A stretch of DNA of 64,000 bases from Paenarthrobacter nitroguajacolicus (GTDB lineage: Bacteria > Actinomycetota > Actinomycetes > Actinomycetales > Micrococcaceae), in the NCBI RefSeq assembly GCF_007786235.1, contig NZ_VNFK01000001.1, positions 372,001 to 436,000 of the forward strand, written 5' to 3'. The position numbers and the translations under genes were made by a program. Positions within the stretch are counted from its first letter, which is position 1; every line of letters starts with the position of its first letter. The notes under the pieces are model-generated. The model ran no database searches and was not told the DNA's origin. It was given only the letters and a program-made list of their open reading frames with translations. Positions 1-9,564 of this stretch are shown here, in pieces.

Positions 1-681
1 GTGGTTCAAGGCATCGAGGCCGCGATTCACAGCGGCATCCTTGAACCCGGCAGCCGCTTGGACAACGAGATCGACCTCGCAGCACAGCTGAATCTGTCCC
101 GTCCCACCATGCGCAAGGCGATGGACGAGCTTGTCCGTGCCGGACTCCTGGTCCGCAAACGCGGCGTGGGCACCCAAGTGGTCTCCAGCCAGGTCCGCCG
201 CCCCCTGGAACTGTCCAGCCTCTACGACGACCTCAGCAACAACGGCAAAAAGCCCACCACCGAGGTCCTGAGCTTCTCCCACGTCGAGGCCGACGCCCTC
301 ACCCTCGCAGCCCTCCAACTGCCCACCGGCTCCAAGGTCTACCACTTCACGCGCCTGCGCAAAGTGGGCGGCAAGCCGCTGGCGCTCATGGAGAACTGGG
401 TCCGCGATGACATCACCAGCATGGATGAAGCCCAGCTTGCCAACGAAGGCCTCTACGCCATCCTTAGGCGGGGTGGCGTGAACTTCAGGCTGGCATCCCA
501 ACGTATCGGCGCCATGATCGCCAACGACTACCAGGCTCCCCTCTTGGAAACCGAGGCGGGGTCGGCACTGGTCACAATGGAACGCACGGCGGTGGACGAC
601 ACCGGACGCATGGTGGAAACCGGCCACCACGTCTACCGCGCCGATTCCTACAGCTTTGAAATGACACTCGTACAGCGCTAA
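1..681 (+). CDS. GntR/HutC-family transcriptional regulator, N-terminus cut by window edge
   Basis: Winged-helix regulator, probably the local repressor of the inositol genes. The visible 226 residues begin inside the GntR helix-turn-helix: an 'AAIHSGIL-PGSRL' segment, then a recognition region 'LNLSRPTMRKAMDEL' at about residues 30-47. A UTRA-type effector domain follows at about 70-220. Family members normally have some 10-25 more residues before this point, so the first codon (GTG) is likely internal and the true start lies outside the window. It is followed 17 nt later by iolB on the same strand, suggesting one transcript. The role as IolR is inferred from context; GntR repressors control inositol genes in Corynebacterium. 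The effector is unknown. Confidence 0.88.
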   Translation: MVQGIEAAIHSGILEPGSRLDNEIDLAAQLNLSRPTMRKAMDELVRAGLLVRKRGVGTQVVSSQVRRPLELSSLYDDLSNNGKKPTTEVLSFSHVEADALTLAALQLPTGSKVYHFTRLRKVGGKPLALMENWVRDDITSMDEAQLANEGLYAILRRGGVNFRLASQRIGAMIANDYQAPLLETEAGSALVTMERTAVDDTGRMVETGHHVYRADSYSFEMTLVQR

Positions 682-698
682 CGCAAGGACAAACACTT

Positions 699-1592
699 AT
701 GGCCAACTGGGTATACCCACTGGGAACAGCCAATGACGGTAAATGGGACATCTCGCTGGGGACCTCCGATTCCACCCTGGCCATCGACGGCTGGGCCCAT
801 ACGGGCCTGAAGGTCGCGACGCTCGCCGCAGGTGCCGCCGTCGAGCTTCCCGCCGCTGCGGAAGAGCGGATCGTGGTGCCGCTGAGCGGCTCGTTCACCG
901 TAACGGTCGACGACGGCGAGTACAGCCTCGCGGGGCGGCAGTCGGTTTTCCACGGGCCAAGCGACGTCCTGTACACGGGAATCGATAAGGCCGTCACCAT
1001 TAGCTCCAACGACGGCGGAAGGGTTGCGGTTGCTACCGCACCGGCAAAGGCCGGGTACCCCACCAGGCTGGTCACGGCCGCGGAAACTCCCGTTGAACTG
1101 CGCGGGGCAGGCAACTGCTCACGCCAAGTGCACAACTTCGGCACCCCTGCAGCGCTGGAAGCGGACCGCTTTATCGTGTGCGAAGTCATCACGCCGGGCG
1201 GCAACTGGTCCTCCTACCCTCCCCATAAGCACGATGAGGAGAAAGACGGCGAGACCAGTCTCGAGGAGATCTACTACTTCGAAACCCGCGTCACGCCTGA
1301 ATCCCCGGCCCCCGAAGACTCCGACGCCATCGGCTACGCCCGCGTCTACGCCTCCGACGAGCGGCCCATCGACGTCTCCGCCGAAGTCCGTACGGGCGAC
1401 GTCGTCCTGGTCCCCTACGGTTGGCACGGTCCGGCCATGGCAGCCCCCGGCTACGACCTCTACTACCTCAACGTGATGGCCGGCCCCGGCCGGGTCCGCG
1501 AGTGGCTGATCAGCGACGACCCCCACCACGGCTGGATCCGCCGGACGTGGGAGGACCAGGACATCGATCCGCGGCTCCCGTTCGGCGCATAA
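699..1592 (+). CDS. iolB: 5-deoxy-glucuronate isomerase
   Basis: Converts 5-deoxy-D-glucuronate to 5-dehydro-2-deoxy-D-gluconate, between IolD and IolC in myo-inositol breakdown; cytoplasmic. The 297-residue length fits the IolB/KduI bicupin family. Metal-binding candidates include the HKHDE run at residues 176-180 and a second acidic cluster a few residues later. An ATG start follows an AAGGACAAACACTT leader. It sits 17 nt behind the GntR gene and converges with the rest of the pathway on the other strand, so iolB is split from the main operon but probably under the same regulator. Identification rests on the overall family pattern plus the complete set of iol neighbours. Confidence 0.93.
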   Translation: MANWVYPLGTANDGKWDISLGTSDSTLAIDGWAHTGLKVATLAAGAAVELPAAAEERIVVPLSGSFTVTVDDGEYSLAGRQSVFHGPSDVLYTGIDKAVTISSNDGGRVAVATAPAKAGYPTRLVTAAETPVELRGAGNCSRQVHNFGTPAALEADRFIVCEVITPGGNWSSYPPHKHDEEKDGETSLEEIYYFETRVTPESPAPEDSDAIGYARVYASDERPIDVSAEVRTGDVVLVPYGWHGPAMAAPGYDLYYLNVMAGPGRVREWLISDDPHHGWIRRTWEDQDIDPRLPFGA

Positions 1593-1608
1593 GCCCAACA
1601 GCCCCAAC

Positions 1609-1653
1609 AGCGAAGGCCCCCTGGATTTCGGCGGTTTCCAGGGGGCCTTCGCT
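1609..1653. terminator. Bidirectional terminator between iolB and the MFS transporter gene
   Basis: A perfect 17-bp inverted repeat (1609-1625 with 1637-1653) with an 11-nt loop lies 16 bp after the iolB stop and 23 bp before the 3' end of the opposing transporter gene. It can serve both convergent transcripts. The U-tract is weak on both strands. Confidence 0.85.
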
Positions 1654-1676
1654 GTCTGCTCTTGAACTGGGGGCGA

Positions 1677-3125
1677 CTACGCCTTGGTGCGGGCTTTGAA
1701 GAACGCTTCCAGTTCCTCCAGGCTCTTGCCCTTGGTTTCCGGCATGGAGCGCTTCACCCAGGCGATGGCCACCAACTGCAGCGCGACAAACACCAGGAAC
1801 GTGGCGGAAACACCCATCCAGGCCACCATCTGCGGGAAGAAGAAGCCCACCATGAAGTTGAAGATCCACAGCACGAACACGCAGATACCCATGCCCACGC
1901 CGCGGACATGCATGGGGAAGATCTCGGACAACGTCAACCAGGTGACAGTGCCGATGCACGACTGCATGGACGCCAGGAACGTCACCATGAACAGCAGCAC
2001 AAGGTAGGCCCTGAGCGTCCCTTCCGGCACGGCGAACGAGATCACCGATATGGCGGTAAGGGACACGGCCGTGCCACACAGGCCACCGATCAGCATGGCC
2101 TTACGGGGAAGCCTGCTCATCATCCACATACCCACGATCACGGCGACCACGGACGTCACGCCATTGACTACATTGGCCAGCAATGCACCTTGGTCGCCGA
2201 AGCCGGACGAAGACAGGATGGATGTGCCGTAGTACATGATGGCGTTCACGCCGCTGATCTGGTTGATCACGGCAAGCCCCAGTCCCACCACGAAGATCCT
2301 GCGAATCCACGGAACGGTCAGGTCCTTGAACGTCCCCATCTTGGATTGGTAATCCTCGCGGGCGGCGCGCCGGACGTCGTCGAACTCCTCGGAAACTTCG
2401 CCTGCAGCGCGGGTGCGCCGCAGGACCTCCATGACTTCGCCGAATCGCCCTGAAGACGCGAGCCACCGCGGACTCTCCGGGAGGATCAGCATGCCAAACC
2501 ATAGGATTACGGCCGGAAGCGTGGCAATCACCAGCATCCAGCGCCACACGTGCAGCTCTTCCGGGAAGAGGTTGCCCAACACGGCGTTGAACGTGAAGGC
2601 AAGGAACTGCCCGGTGACGATCATGAGTTCGTTCTGCGTGACGATCCTGCCGCGCTGCGCCGCCGGAGACATTTCCGCCAGGTACACGGGAACAATCACC
2701 GAGGCACCGCCGACGGCGAGACCCAGGACCGTGCGGGCAAGGACCAGAAGCTCAGTGGTCGGCGCCAAGGAGCAGCCGATGGTTGCAAAAGCGAAGATCA
2801 GGGCGAGGCCCATGATGGTCTTGCGGCGACCGAAACGGTCGGACAGCCGCCCTGCGCTGATCGCGCCGAATGCCGCGCCGAAGAGCAGGGTGGAGGTCAC
2901 CAGGCCTTCGGTCAATGGCGTCAGGCCAAGGTCCTTCTGCATGAACGGCAAGGCACCGTTGATCACGCCGGTGTCATAGCCGAACAGCAGCCCACCGAAC
3001 GTGGAGAACAACGCGACTTTGCGGAGGAATTTCTTGGGATTGACCGGCTTGCTGGGTTTCCCGGAAGGTGCAGGTGGAGCTGGGAGCCGGCCGGTTTCGG
3101 TCTCGAATGAAGGAGACTTGGTCAT
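1677..3125 (-). CDS. MFS sugar transporter, probable myo-inositol permease
   Basis: A 482-residue, 12-helix sugar porter of the major facilitator superfamily that would bring myo-inositol across the membrane by proton symport. Visible family marks are the '[16 protein letters not shown]' first helix, '[11 protein letters not shown]' after helix 2, an 'PESPRWL' motif before the central loop, and a C-terminal '[12 protein letters not shown]' signature. The N-terminal ~35 residues are Pro/Lys-rich and cytoplasmic. The start ATG has AAAAGG five bases upstream. It is the last gene of the leftward iol operon, 25 nt after iolH. The substrate is inferred from position; IolT-type porters are the usual inositol carriers in such clusters. 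Confidence 0.9.
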   Translation of the reverse strand: MTKSPSFETETGRLPAPPAPSGKPSKPVNPKKFLRKVALFSTFGGLLFGYDTGVINGALPFMQKDLGLTPLTEGLVTSTLLFGAAFGAISAGRLSDRFGRRKTIMGLALIFAFATIGCSLAPTTELLVLARTVLGLAVGGASVIVPVYLAEMSPAAQRGRIVTQNELMIVTGQFLAFTFNAVLGNLFPEELHVWRWMLVIATLPAVILWFGMLILPESPRWLASSGRFGEVMEVLRRTRAAGEVSEEFDDVRRAAREDYQSKMGTFKDLTVPWIRRIFVVGLGLAVINQISGVNAIMYYGTSILSSSGFGDQGALLANVVNGVTSVVAVIVGMWMMSRLPRKAMLIGGLCGTAVSLTAISVISFAVPEGTLRAYLVLLFMVTFLASMQSCIGTVTWLTLSEIFPMHVRGVGMGICVFVLWIFNFMVGFFFPQMVAWMGVSATFLVFVALQLVAIAWVKRSMPETKGKSLEELEAFFKARTKA

Positions 3126-3150
3126 AGGTACCTTTTCTCGCTACCTGTCC

Positions 3151-4023
3151 TTACTTTGTCCGGGCGACGTAGTCGGTCATCGTCTTGAGCTGGTACCGGG
3201 AGACTTCTTCCGCGTTGTCGTCTTCGGCGAACACGGACGACACCATCACGGTGTTCGCCTTGTCCAGGAAGCCGATCTCCTTCAGTCCGCCGAAGAACTC
3301 GTCCCAGTTGACGTCGCCGTCGCCGATCTTCAGGTGTTGGTGGACGCGGACGGCGTTGCCGGGCGGATTGGTGATGTAGCGCAGGCCGTGCGAAGCATGG
3401 TGGTTCATGGTGTCCGAGACGTGCACCAGCCGGAGCTTGTCTCCCGCTGCCCGCATGATCTCCAAGGGTTTGTTGCCCATGTGGAACGTGTGCGAAGCGA
3501 CATAGACCATGCCGATGTTGGGCGAGTTGATGCCCCTGATGACGCGCAGTGCAGCCAGGCCATCCTCCACGAAATCGTCCGGGTGCGGGTCGATCAGCAC
3601 GTCCATGTCTTCACGTTCGATGATGGGCAGGAGTTCTTCCATGGAGCGGTAGAACGCCCGCTCCGACTCTTCTGCCTTCTCGGGGCGGCCGCTGAACTCC
3701 GTGTTCATGGTCTGGACACCCAGGTCCACGGCGATCTGGATGGCACGCTTCCAGTAGCGGACAGCGGCCTCGCGGGCATCCTCGTCCGGACCTGACCAGC
3801 GAAGGACCGGCAGGACCGACGCGATTTCAACGCCGGCGTCCTTGCACGCGGCCTTCAACTTCCCCACCAGCTCGTCGTCGGCCTTGGGGTGGTTGAAGAA
3901 CGGAATGAGGTCCGCGTGCGGGGTCATCTGCAGGTACTTGTAGCCGAGATCTGCCGCAACACGCGGGAACTCCAGCAGGCTGTGGCTGTGGTGGAACGGT
4001 GTGGGATCAAGTGCGATCTTCAT
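3151..4023 (-). CDS. iolH: IolH-like sugar phosphate isomerase/epimerase
   Basis: A 290-residue xylose-isomerase-like TIM barrel. It opens with 'MKIALDPTPFHH' and contains 'DVLIDPHPDDF', 'HVSDTMNHHASHGLRY' and a late 'HQHLKIGDGDVNWDEFF', the metal-site segments of this fold. The biochemical step of IolH is not firmly established in the family; it accompanies inositol operons in Bacillus and Corynebacterium. I chose the ATG at 4023, with AGGGG six bases upstream, over an in-frame TTG two codons earlier. The gene lies 9 nt after the iolG stop and 25 nt before the transporter gene, clearly in the operon. Confidence 0.85.
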   Translation of the reverse strand: MKIALDPTPFHHSHSLLEFPRVAADLGYKYLQMTPHADLIPFFNHPKADDELVGKLKAACKDAGVEIASVLPVLRWSGPDEDAREAAVRYWKRAIQIAVDLGVQTMNTEFSGRPEKAEESERAFYRSMEELLPIIEREDMDVLIDPHPDDFVEDGLAALRVIRGINSPNIGMVYVASHTFHMGNKPLEIMRAAGDKLRLVHVSDTMNHHASHGLRYITNPPGNAVRVHQHLKIGDGDVNWDEFFGGLKEIGFLDKANTVMVSSVFAEDDNAEEVSRYQLKTMTDYVARTK

Positions 4024-4032
4024 GGTCAACCC

Positions 4033-5046
4033 CTACTTGTAGAGATCCGGCTTGGTGTTCAGCTGGACTTTGACCTTCTCGCCGGACTTCTGGGCCTCGA
4101 CGCCTGCCTCGCAACAAGCTGCGGTGGCGTAACCGTCCCACGCGGTGGGACCGCCAATTTCGCCGCGAAGGGCGGCGTCCACCCAAGCCTGCACCTCGAC
4201 GTCGTACGCCGCTCCGAAACGCTCCTCAAAGCCGGGGGTGACGTTGCCGCCCCACTTGCCCGCGGACTGGACGTACGGGCCGTTGTCCCCGCCGATGCTC
4301 ACGATGCCGTCCTCGAAGGACGCCTGCGTGGCCACCTGATAGCCAAACTTGGCATTGACGTAGATTTCGACGTCGGCCAGCACACCTGATTCGGTCTCCA
4401 GCAACACGTGCTGGGGATCGTGCTGGCCGTTGGGCGCACTGCGCGTGGGCTTGCCCAAGCGGACCTGCACGGAGGTGATTTCCTCGCCGGTGAAGTAGCG
4501 GATCGCGTCGAACTCATGGACCACGGAGTCGTTGATCAGCATCTCGTTGGTGAAGCCCTCGGGCGTGGTCGGGTTGCGGTGCTGGTGGTGCAACATCAAC
4601 AGCTCCCCCAATTCGCTGTTGCGGATGATTGCCCCCAACGCCGAGTACTCGGCATCGAAGCGACGCATGAAGCCCACCTGGATGCGCTTATGGCCCAGCG
4701 ACTGCTCAGCCTGGACAACCTTCCAGGCGCTGTCGGCGTCCGGCGTCAGCGGCTTCTCGCAGAGGATCGGGAAGTCCTTCTCCAGCGCCTTGTAAAGGAT
4801 TTCCTCGTGGAGGAAACCCGGAGTGGCGATCAGGACGGCGTTCACGTCACCGTTGTTGAGTGCTTCATCAGCACTGGCCAGCGCCACGGCGCCGTCGATG
4901 CCCTCGATGGCGGCTTGCGCGCGGGCCAGGTCAACGTCTACGACGGCGGCCACCTCAGCGCCGTGAATGCGGGTACTGAGGCGTTTGATGTGGTCCGCAC
5001 CCATGCGGCCTGCGCCGATGACGGCAACGCGGAGAGTCTGTGTCAC
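4033..5046 (-). CDS. iolG: myo-Inositol 2-dehydrogenase (Gfo/Idh/MocA family)
   Basis: Oxidises myo-inositol to 2-keto-myo-inositol with NAD+, the first pathway step. A Rossmann motif GAGRMG lies at residues 11-16 and the family hallmark EKP at 97-99, followed by a C-terminal alpha/beta substrate domain; 337 residues is normal. The open frame extends 41 codons further upstream, but that stretch is Ser/Pro/Arg-rich junk reaching into iolE. The GTG at 5046 has GAAGGA eight bases upstream and starts right at the Rossmann strand. Neighbours iolE and iolH are on the same strand. Related dehydrogenases can act on other cyclitols, so scyllo- or D-chiro-inositol activity is possible. Confidence 0.9.
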   Translation of the reverse strand: MTQTLRVAVIGAGRMGADHIKRLSTRIHGAEVAAVVDVDLARAQAAIEGIDGAVALASADEALNNGDVNAVLIATPGFLHEEILYKALEKDFPILCEKPLTPDADSAWKVVQAEQSLGHKRIQVGFMRRFDAEYSALGAIIRNSELGELLMLHHQHRNPTTPEGFTNEMLINDSVVHEFDAIRYFTGEEITSVQVRLGKPTRSAPNGQHDPQHVLLETESGVLADVEIYVNAKFGYQVATQASFEDGIVSIGGDNGPYVQSAGKWGGNVTPGFEERFGAAYDVEVQAWVDAALRGEIGGPTAWDGYATAACCEAGVEAQKSGEKVKVQLNTKPDLYK

Positions 5047-5095
5047 TGTATCTGTCCTTCGTGAGGTTCTTCTGGGGTGCTGTGTCGGGGAGCTG

Positions 5096-6013
5096 CTACT
5101 GGATTCGCGTACGGGAGCCGCAGGAAAGCAAGTAGTTGCGGGTTCGCTTGGCGATAGGCATCGGCACATCGAACGCTACCGGGTACATGTCCTGTTCCAC
5201 GATGCCGAAGATGGGTCGGTTGAGGGCTTCCACCGCTTCGATCACAGCGCGCAGATCCGGGAGGCCGTTCGGCGGCTCGGTCATGACGCCGGCCAGGTTG
5301 GCCGCAGCCCAGGTCATGTTCTTCTCGTTGACCTCAGCCAGCACCTCGGGGTTGATCTGCTTCAGGTGCAGGTAGCCGATGCGGTCCGGATAGTTCTTGA
5401 TGAGCTCCAAGCTGGAAGCGCCGCAGTATTCTGCGTGCCCTGTGTCCAAACAAAGGTTCAAGTACTGCGGATCCGTGGCGGCCAGGAGGGTTTCAATGTC
5501 CTGCTGCGCCCCGACATGCGAGTCGGCGTGCGAGTGGAACTGCTGGTGCAGACCGAAGTCCTCCAGCAGGACCTTGCCCATGCGATTGTGGCCGGCGAAG
5601 AGGTCGGCCCACTGCTCGTCGCTGAGTTCACCGTTTTCGACGGCTTCTCCAGTGACATCGTCACGCCACATCGCCGGGATGACCACGATGTGTTCGCCGC
5701 CCATGGCTGCGGTCAGCTCGGCTACCTTGCGGGCCGGTTCCCACGCCTCGTCGTACTGCTTGGCGCCGCGGTGGAAAGCCGTGAACACCGTTCCCGCGGT
5801 GACCTTGAGGTCGCGCTGCTTTAGTTCCTCGGCCAAGCGCGTGGGGTCGTTCGGCAGGTAACCGTACGGACCCAGTTCGATCCACTTGTAGCCGGATTCA
5901 GCAACTTCGTCCAGGAACCGTTCCCACGGGGTCTGCTGGGGGTCGTCGGCAAACCACACGCCCCAGGAGTCGGGGGCGGTGCCGATGATCAGCTTGTTCT
6001 CGACATCAGTCAT
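5096..6013 (-). CDS. iolE: TIM-barrel sugar isomerase/epimerase, candidate inosose dehydratase (IolE)
   Basis: A 305-residue xylose-isomerase-like barrel opening with 'IIGTAPDSWGVW' and carrying 'HSHADSHVG', 'CLDTGHAEYCG' and 'GYLHLKQINPE', the metal-binding strands of the IolE/IolI group. In the pathway it would dehydrate 2-keto-myo-inositol to the trihydroxycyclohexanedione used by IolD. The N-terminus differs from the Bacillus IolE I remember, so an IolI-type inosose isomerase is an alternative; position between mmsA and iolG favours IolE, since no other dehydratase candidate is present. The start ATG has AAAGGAAG about eleven bases upstream. Gaps of 38-50 nt to its neighbours fit an operon. 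Confidence 0.75.
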   Translation of the reverse strand: MTDVENKLIIGTAPDSWGVWFADDPQQTPWERFLDEVAESGYKWIELGPYGYLPNDPTRLAEELKQRDLKVTAGTVFTAFHRGAKQYDEAWEPARKVAELTAAMGGEHIVVIPAMWRDDVTGEAVENGELSDEQWADLFAGHNRMGKVLLEDFGLHQQFHSHADSHVGAQQDIETLLAATDPQYLNLCLDTGHAEYCGASSLELIKNYPDRIGYLHLKQINPEVLAEVNEKNMTWAAANLAGVMTEPPNGLPDLRAVIEAVEALNRPIFGIVEQDMYPVAFDVPMPIAKRTRNYLLSCGSRTRIQ

Positions 6014-6051
6014 GACAGCGTTGTCTTCCTTTGCGACGGTGTAGCGGGCGG

Positions 6052-7563
6052 TTAGTTGGAGGGGAAGTTGTAGGAGGCGCCGGAGGCGTGGGTGGGCTCG
6101 GGCCAGCGGGAGGTGATGACCTTGCCCCGGGTGTAGAAGGAGACGCCTTCGGGGCCGTAGATGTGCTTGTCGCCGAAGAGGGAGTTCTTCCAGCCGCCGA
6201 AGGAGTGGTAGGCCACCGGGACGGGCAGGGGCACGTTGATGCCTACCATGCCCACGGTCACCGAGCGCTGGAACTTCCTGGCGTTCGCGCCGGAGGAGGT
6301 GAAGATCGCGGTTCCGTTGCCGTACGGGTTGGAGTTGATCAGGGCGATGCCTTCTTCGAGGTCGGCCACGCGGACTACCACCAGGACGGGTCCGAAGATT
6401 TCCTCGGTGTAGGCGGTCATTTCGGCTGTGACGTGGTCGATCACGGTGGGGCCCACCCAGAAACCGTCTTCGTGGCCGGGGACCACCAGATCGCGGCCGT
6501 CCACCACCATGGCAGCTCCCGCGGTTTCGGCTTCGGTGACGATCTTGACAATGCGTTCCTTGGACGCCGGGGTGATGACCGGGCCCATCTCGGCGTCGGG
6601 TTCGGTGCCGTTCTTGACCTTCACGGCCAGGGCGCGTTCTTGGACCTTTTTGACGATCAGGTCCGCAGCGTCACTGACGGCAACGGCGACGGAGATGGCC
6701 ATGCAGCGCTCACCGGCGGAACCGAACGCGGCGGCGGCGAGGTGATCGGCGGCGTTGTCCAGGTCGGCGTCGGGCATCACGATGGCGTGGTTCTTCGCCC
6801 CGCCCAGGGCCTGGACCCTTTTGCCGTGCTTGGTGGCGGTCTCGTGGACGTACTGGGCGATCGGGGTGGAGCCGACGAAGGAGATCCCGTCCACGTCCGG
6901 GTGGGTCAGCAGCCCGTCCACGGTTTCCTTGCCGCCGTGCAGGACCTGGAACACGCCATCGGGCAGGCCGGCCTGCTTCCAGAGCTTGGCCAGCAGCATC
7001 GGCGCGGACGGGTCACGCTCGGAGGGCTTGAGGATGAACGCGTTGCCGGTGGCGATGGCCATCGGGGCCATCCACAGCGGCACCATGACCGGGAAGTTGA
7101 ACGGGGTGATCCCGGCAACGACGCCCAGGGGTTCGCGGAAGGAGAACACATCGATGCCGGTGGAGACCTGGTCCGAGTAGTCGCCCTTGAGCAGCTGCGG
7201 GATGCCACAGGCGAACTCGATGACCTCCAGGCCACGGCCGATCTCGCCCTTCGCATCGGAGAGGACCTTGCCGTGCTCGGCGGTGATCAGCTCGGCGAGG
7301 TCATCGACATGGGCGGCGACGAGCTCACGGAACTTGAACAACACCGCAGTGCGCTTGGCCAGGGAAATATCGCCCCAGGACTCGGCGGCCTTCTTCGCGG
7401 CAGCAACCGTGGTGTTCAAATCGGCTTCGCTTGCCAGGCGCAGCTCCGCCGAAACCTGCCCGGTGGCCGGGTTGTACACCGGCTGGGTGCGGTCGCCCTC
7501 ACCAGTGGTTTCAGCGCCGTCAATGAAGTGGTGAATGGTGGTCAGTGTGGTCGTCGTCGACAT
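6052..7563 (-). CDS. mmsA: Methylmalonate-semialdehyde dehydrogenase (acylating)
   Basis: A CoA-dependent aldehyde dehydrogenase that turns malonate semialdehyde from inositol (and methylmalonate semialdehyde from valine) into acetyl- or propionyl-CoA; also called IolA. At 503 residues it shows 'TPFNFPVM' at about 153-160, the nucleotide-binding 'GSTP', and the catalytic cysteine C287 in 'GSAGERCMA', the MMSDH form of the active site. The frame is open 65 codons further upstream, but ATG 7563 has AAGGAAG seven bases before it and the extra stretch is low-complexity Ser/Arg. It sits between iolD and iolE in the operon and is the last enzymatic step of the pathway. Confidence 0.93.
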   Translation of the reverse strand: MSTTTTLTTIHHFIDGAETTGEGDRTQPVYNPATGQVSAELRLASEADLNTTVAAAKKAAESWGDISLAKRTAVLFKFRELVAAHVDDLAELITAEHGKVLSDAKGEIGRGLEVIEFACGIPQLLKGDYSDQVSTGIDVFSFREPLGVVAGITPFNFPVMVPLWMAPMAIATGNAFILKPSERDPSAPMLLAKLWKQAGLPDGVFQVLHGGKETVDGLLTHPDVDGISFVGSTPIAQYVHETATKHGKRVQALGGAKNHAIVMPDADLDNAADHLAAAAFGSAGERCMAISVAVAVSDAADLIVKKVQERALAVKVKNGTEPDAEMGPVITPASKERIVKIVTEAETAGAAMVVDGRDLVVPGHEDGFWVGPTVIDHVTAEMTAYTEEIFGPVLVVVRVADLEEGIALINSNPYGNGTAIFTSSGANARKFQRSVTVGMVGINVPLPVPVAYHSFGGWKNSLFGDKHIYGPEGVSFYTRGKVITSRWPEPTHASGASYNFPSN

Positions 7564-7609
7564 GTGCGGACTTCCTTTTTGGTCTGTGGCTTTTAGGGCG
7601 GGGCTGTGA

Positions 7610-9556
7610 CTAGCCGAGCAGCTTGCGCTGGCGGTTCTTGTGGTCTGTATAGGTCTTGTAGGCCTGCTGGGTTGATTCGAGGTCGGAGACCTGTGAGACG
7701 GGAACGTCCCACCAGGACTCGGAACTCGGTGCGTCCAACAGAGGATCGGACTCGACATGAATCACGATCGGTCCGGTCTCCGGGGCTGCCTTGGCTTCCT
7801 TGATGGCCGCGCCGAGGGCTTCGATGACGTTCTCCCCCGGTTCGATCCGGATGACCTTGGCGCCCAGGGATTCTGCGTTGGTGGCGAGGTCGATGGGAAG
7901 GTTTTCACCGGCGTCGAAGCTGTGCTGTTCCTTGTCCAGGACGCGGTACTGCGTACCGAAGCGCTGCGAGCCGAGGGATTCGGACAGGGAACCGATGGAG
8001 GCGTAGCCGTGGTTCTGGATCAGGACCACGATCAGCTTGATGCGTTCGGCGACGGCGGTGACCAGTTCGGTGTGCATCATCAGGTAGGAGCCGTCCCCCA
8101 CCATGACCACCACATCCCGTTCCGGGCCGCCTGCTGCGGCTTCGGCCAGTGCTGCGCGCTTCACGCCCAGCCCTCCGGGGATTTCGTAGCCCATGCAGGA
8201 GTACGCGTATTCCACGTGGTAACCGAAGGGGTCACGGACACGCCACATCTTGTGCAGGTCACCGGGCAGGGAACCGGCGGCACAGATGACGACGTCCTGG
8301 TCATCCATGGCCTTGTTGGTGGCGCCGATGATCTCGTTCTGGGCCGGGAGCGGTGTGTAACGGGTCTCGAAAGCCTCGTCCACGATCGCGTTCCAGCGCT
8401 TCTTCTCCGCCGCGACCTTCTCCTCGAGGTCAGCACCGACGCGGTAGCCACCCAGGGCCTGGTTGAGTTTCACCAGCGCCTTGCGCGCATCGGCGACGAT
8501 CGGCAGTGTGGTGCCGTGCTTGTAGGCATCGATCGCAGCCACGTTGATGTTCACGAACTTCACGTCAGGGTTCTGGAACGCCGTGCGGGACGCCGTGGTG
8601 AAGTCCTCGTAGCGGGTCCCGATGCCGATGATGAGGTCAGCTTCGGCAGCGATGGCGTTGGCCGCCGTCGTGCCGGTTGAACCGATGGCACCCAGGGAGA
8701 ACTTGTGGTCCCACGGCAGGACGCCGACGCCAGCCTGAGTGTTGCCTACCGGGATGCCGGTTAGTTCGGCGAACGTGGCGAGTTCCTCGTTGGCGTAGGC
8801 GTAGAGGACTCCACCGCCGGCGATGATCAGCGGGCGCTTGGCCGCGCGGATGGCCTCCACGGCGCGGCGGATGTCGTCATCCTCGGCCTCGGGACGGCGG
8901 ATCCGCCATTCACGTTCGGCCAGGAACTCTTCCGGGACGTCGAAGGCCTCTGCCTGGACATCCTGCGGCAGTGAAATGGTGACTGCGCCGGTTTCGGCCG
9001 GATCCGTCAGGACACGCAACCCGTGGTGGAACGCGGAGAACAACTGTTCCGGACGCGAGACCCGGTCGAAGAACTTGGACAACGGACGGAAAGCATCGTT
9101 GACCGTGATGTCGTAGGCGTACGGGAGTTCCAACTGCTGGAGCACAGGGTCAGCAGCCCGGGTGGCGAAGGTGTCACTCGGCAGCAGCAGCACGGGAAGG
9201 CGGTTGGTGGTGGCCAACGCAGCACCGGTCAGCAGGTTCGAGGAACCCGGGCCGATGGAAGTGCTGATCGCGAACGTCTGGCGGCGACGCGTGTGCCGTG
9301 CGTAGCCCACAGCCTGGTGCACCTGGGCCTGCTCATTGCGACCCTGGTAGTACGGCATGATGGCGGGGTCCGCGGCTTGATACTGCTTCAAGGCCTGTCC
9401 CACACCAGCAACATTGCCGTGTCCGAAGATGCCGAAGGTGCCCGGAATCAGGCGCTCACGGTACTCCGCACCATTAATGGAATCCACGGTGTACTGCTTG
9501 GAAAGGAACTCGACCACGGCCTGCGCCACGGTCATCCGACGGGTTGCTGTTCCCAT
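7610..9556 (-). CDS. iolD: 3D-(3,5/4)-trihydroxycyclohexane-1,2-dione acylhydrolase
   Basis: A thiamine-diphosphate enzyme that opens the inositol-derived ring to 5-deoxyglucuronate. The 648 residues have the three-domain ThDP layout: an N-terminal Pyr domain with 'GHGNVAGVGQAL', a central Rossmann-like domain, and a C-terminal PP domain with the GDG...N cofactor motif at 487-515. The start is ATG 9556 with GGAG eleven bases upstream; a second in-frame ATG seven codons later is possible. The open frame upstream overlaps the preceding gene and is spurious. It lies 8 nt downstream of the aldolase-fold gene, so the two are almost certainly co-translated. Confidence 0.93.
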   Translation of the reverse strand: MGTATRRMTVAQAVVEFLSKQYTVDSINGAEYRERLIPGTFGIFGHGNVAGVGQALKQYQAADPAIMPYYQGRNEQAQVHQAVGYARHTRRRQTFAISTSIGPGSSNLLTGAALATTNRLPVLLLPSDTFATRAADPVLQQLELPYAYDITVNDAFRPLSKFFDRVSRPEQLFSAFHHGLRVLTDPAETGAVTISLPQDVQAEAFDVPEEFLAEREWRIRRPEAEDDDIRRAVEAIRAAKRPLIIAGGGVLYAYANEELATFAELTGIPVGNTQAGVGVLPWDHKFSLGAIGSTGTTAANAIAAEADLIIGIGTRYEDFTTASRTAFQNPDVKFVNINVAAIDAYKHGTTLPIVADARKALVKLNQALGGYRVGADLEEKVAAEKKRWNAIVDEAFETRYTPLPAQNEIIGATNKAMDDQDVVICAAGSLPGDLHKMWRVRDPFGYHVEYAYSCMGYEIPGGLGVKRAALAEAAAGGPERDVVVMVGDGSYLMMHTELVTAVAERIKLIVVLIQNHGYASIGSLSESLGSQRFGTQYRVLDKEQHSFDAGENLPIDLATNAESLGAKVIRIEPGENVIEALGAAIKEAKAAPETGPIVIHVESDPLLDAPSSESWWDVPVSQVSDLESTQQAYKTYTDHKNRQRKLLG

Positions 9557-9564
9557 GGTTTTCT

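Noticed and set aside
6031-7596. A rightward open frame of about 520 codons
   Set aside because: Antisense shadow of mmsA; Gly/Asp/Val-rich and without a ribosome-binding site, while mmsA shows a full aldehyde dehydrogenase active site.
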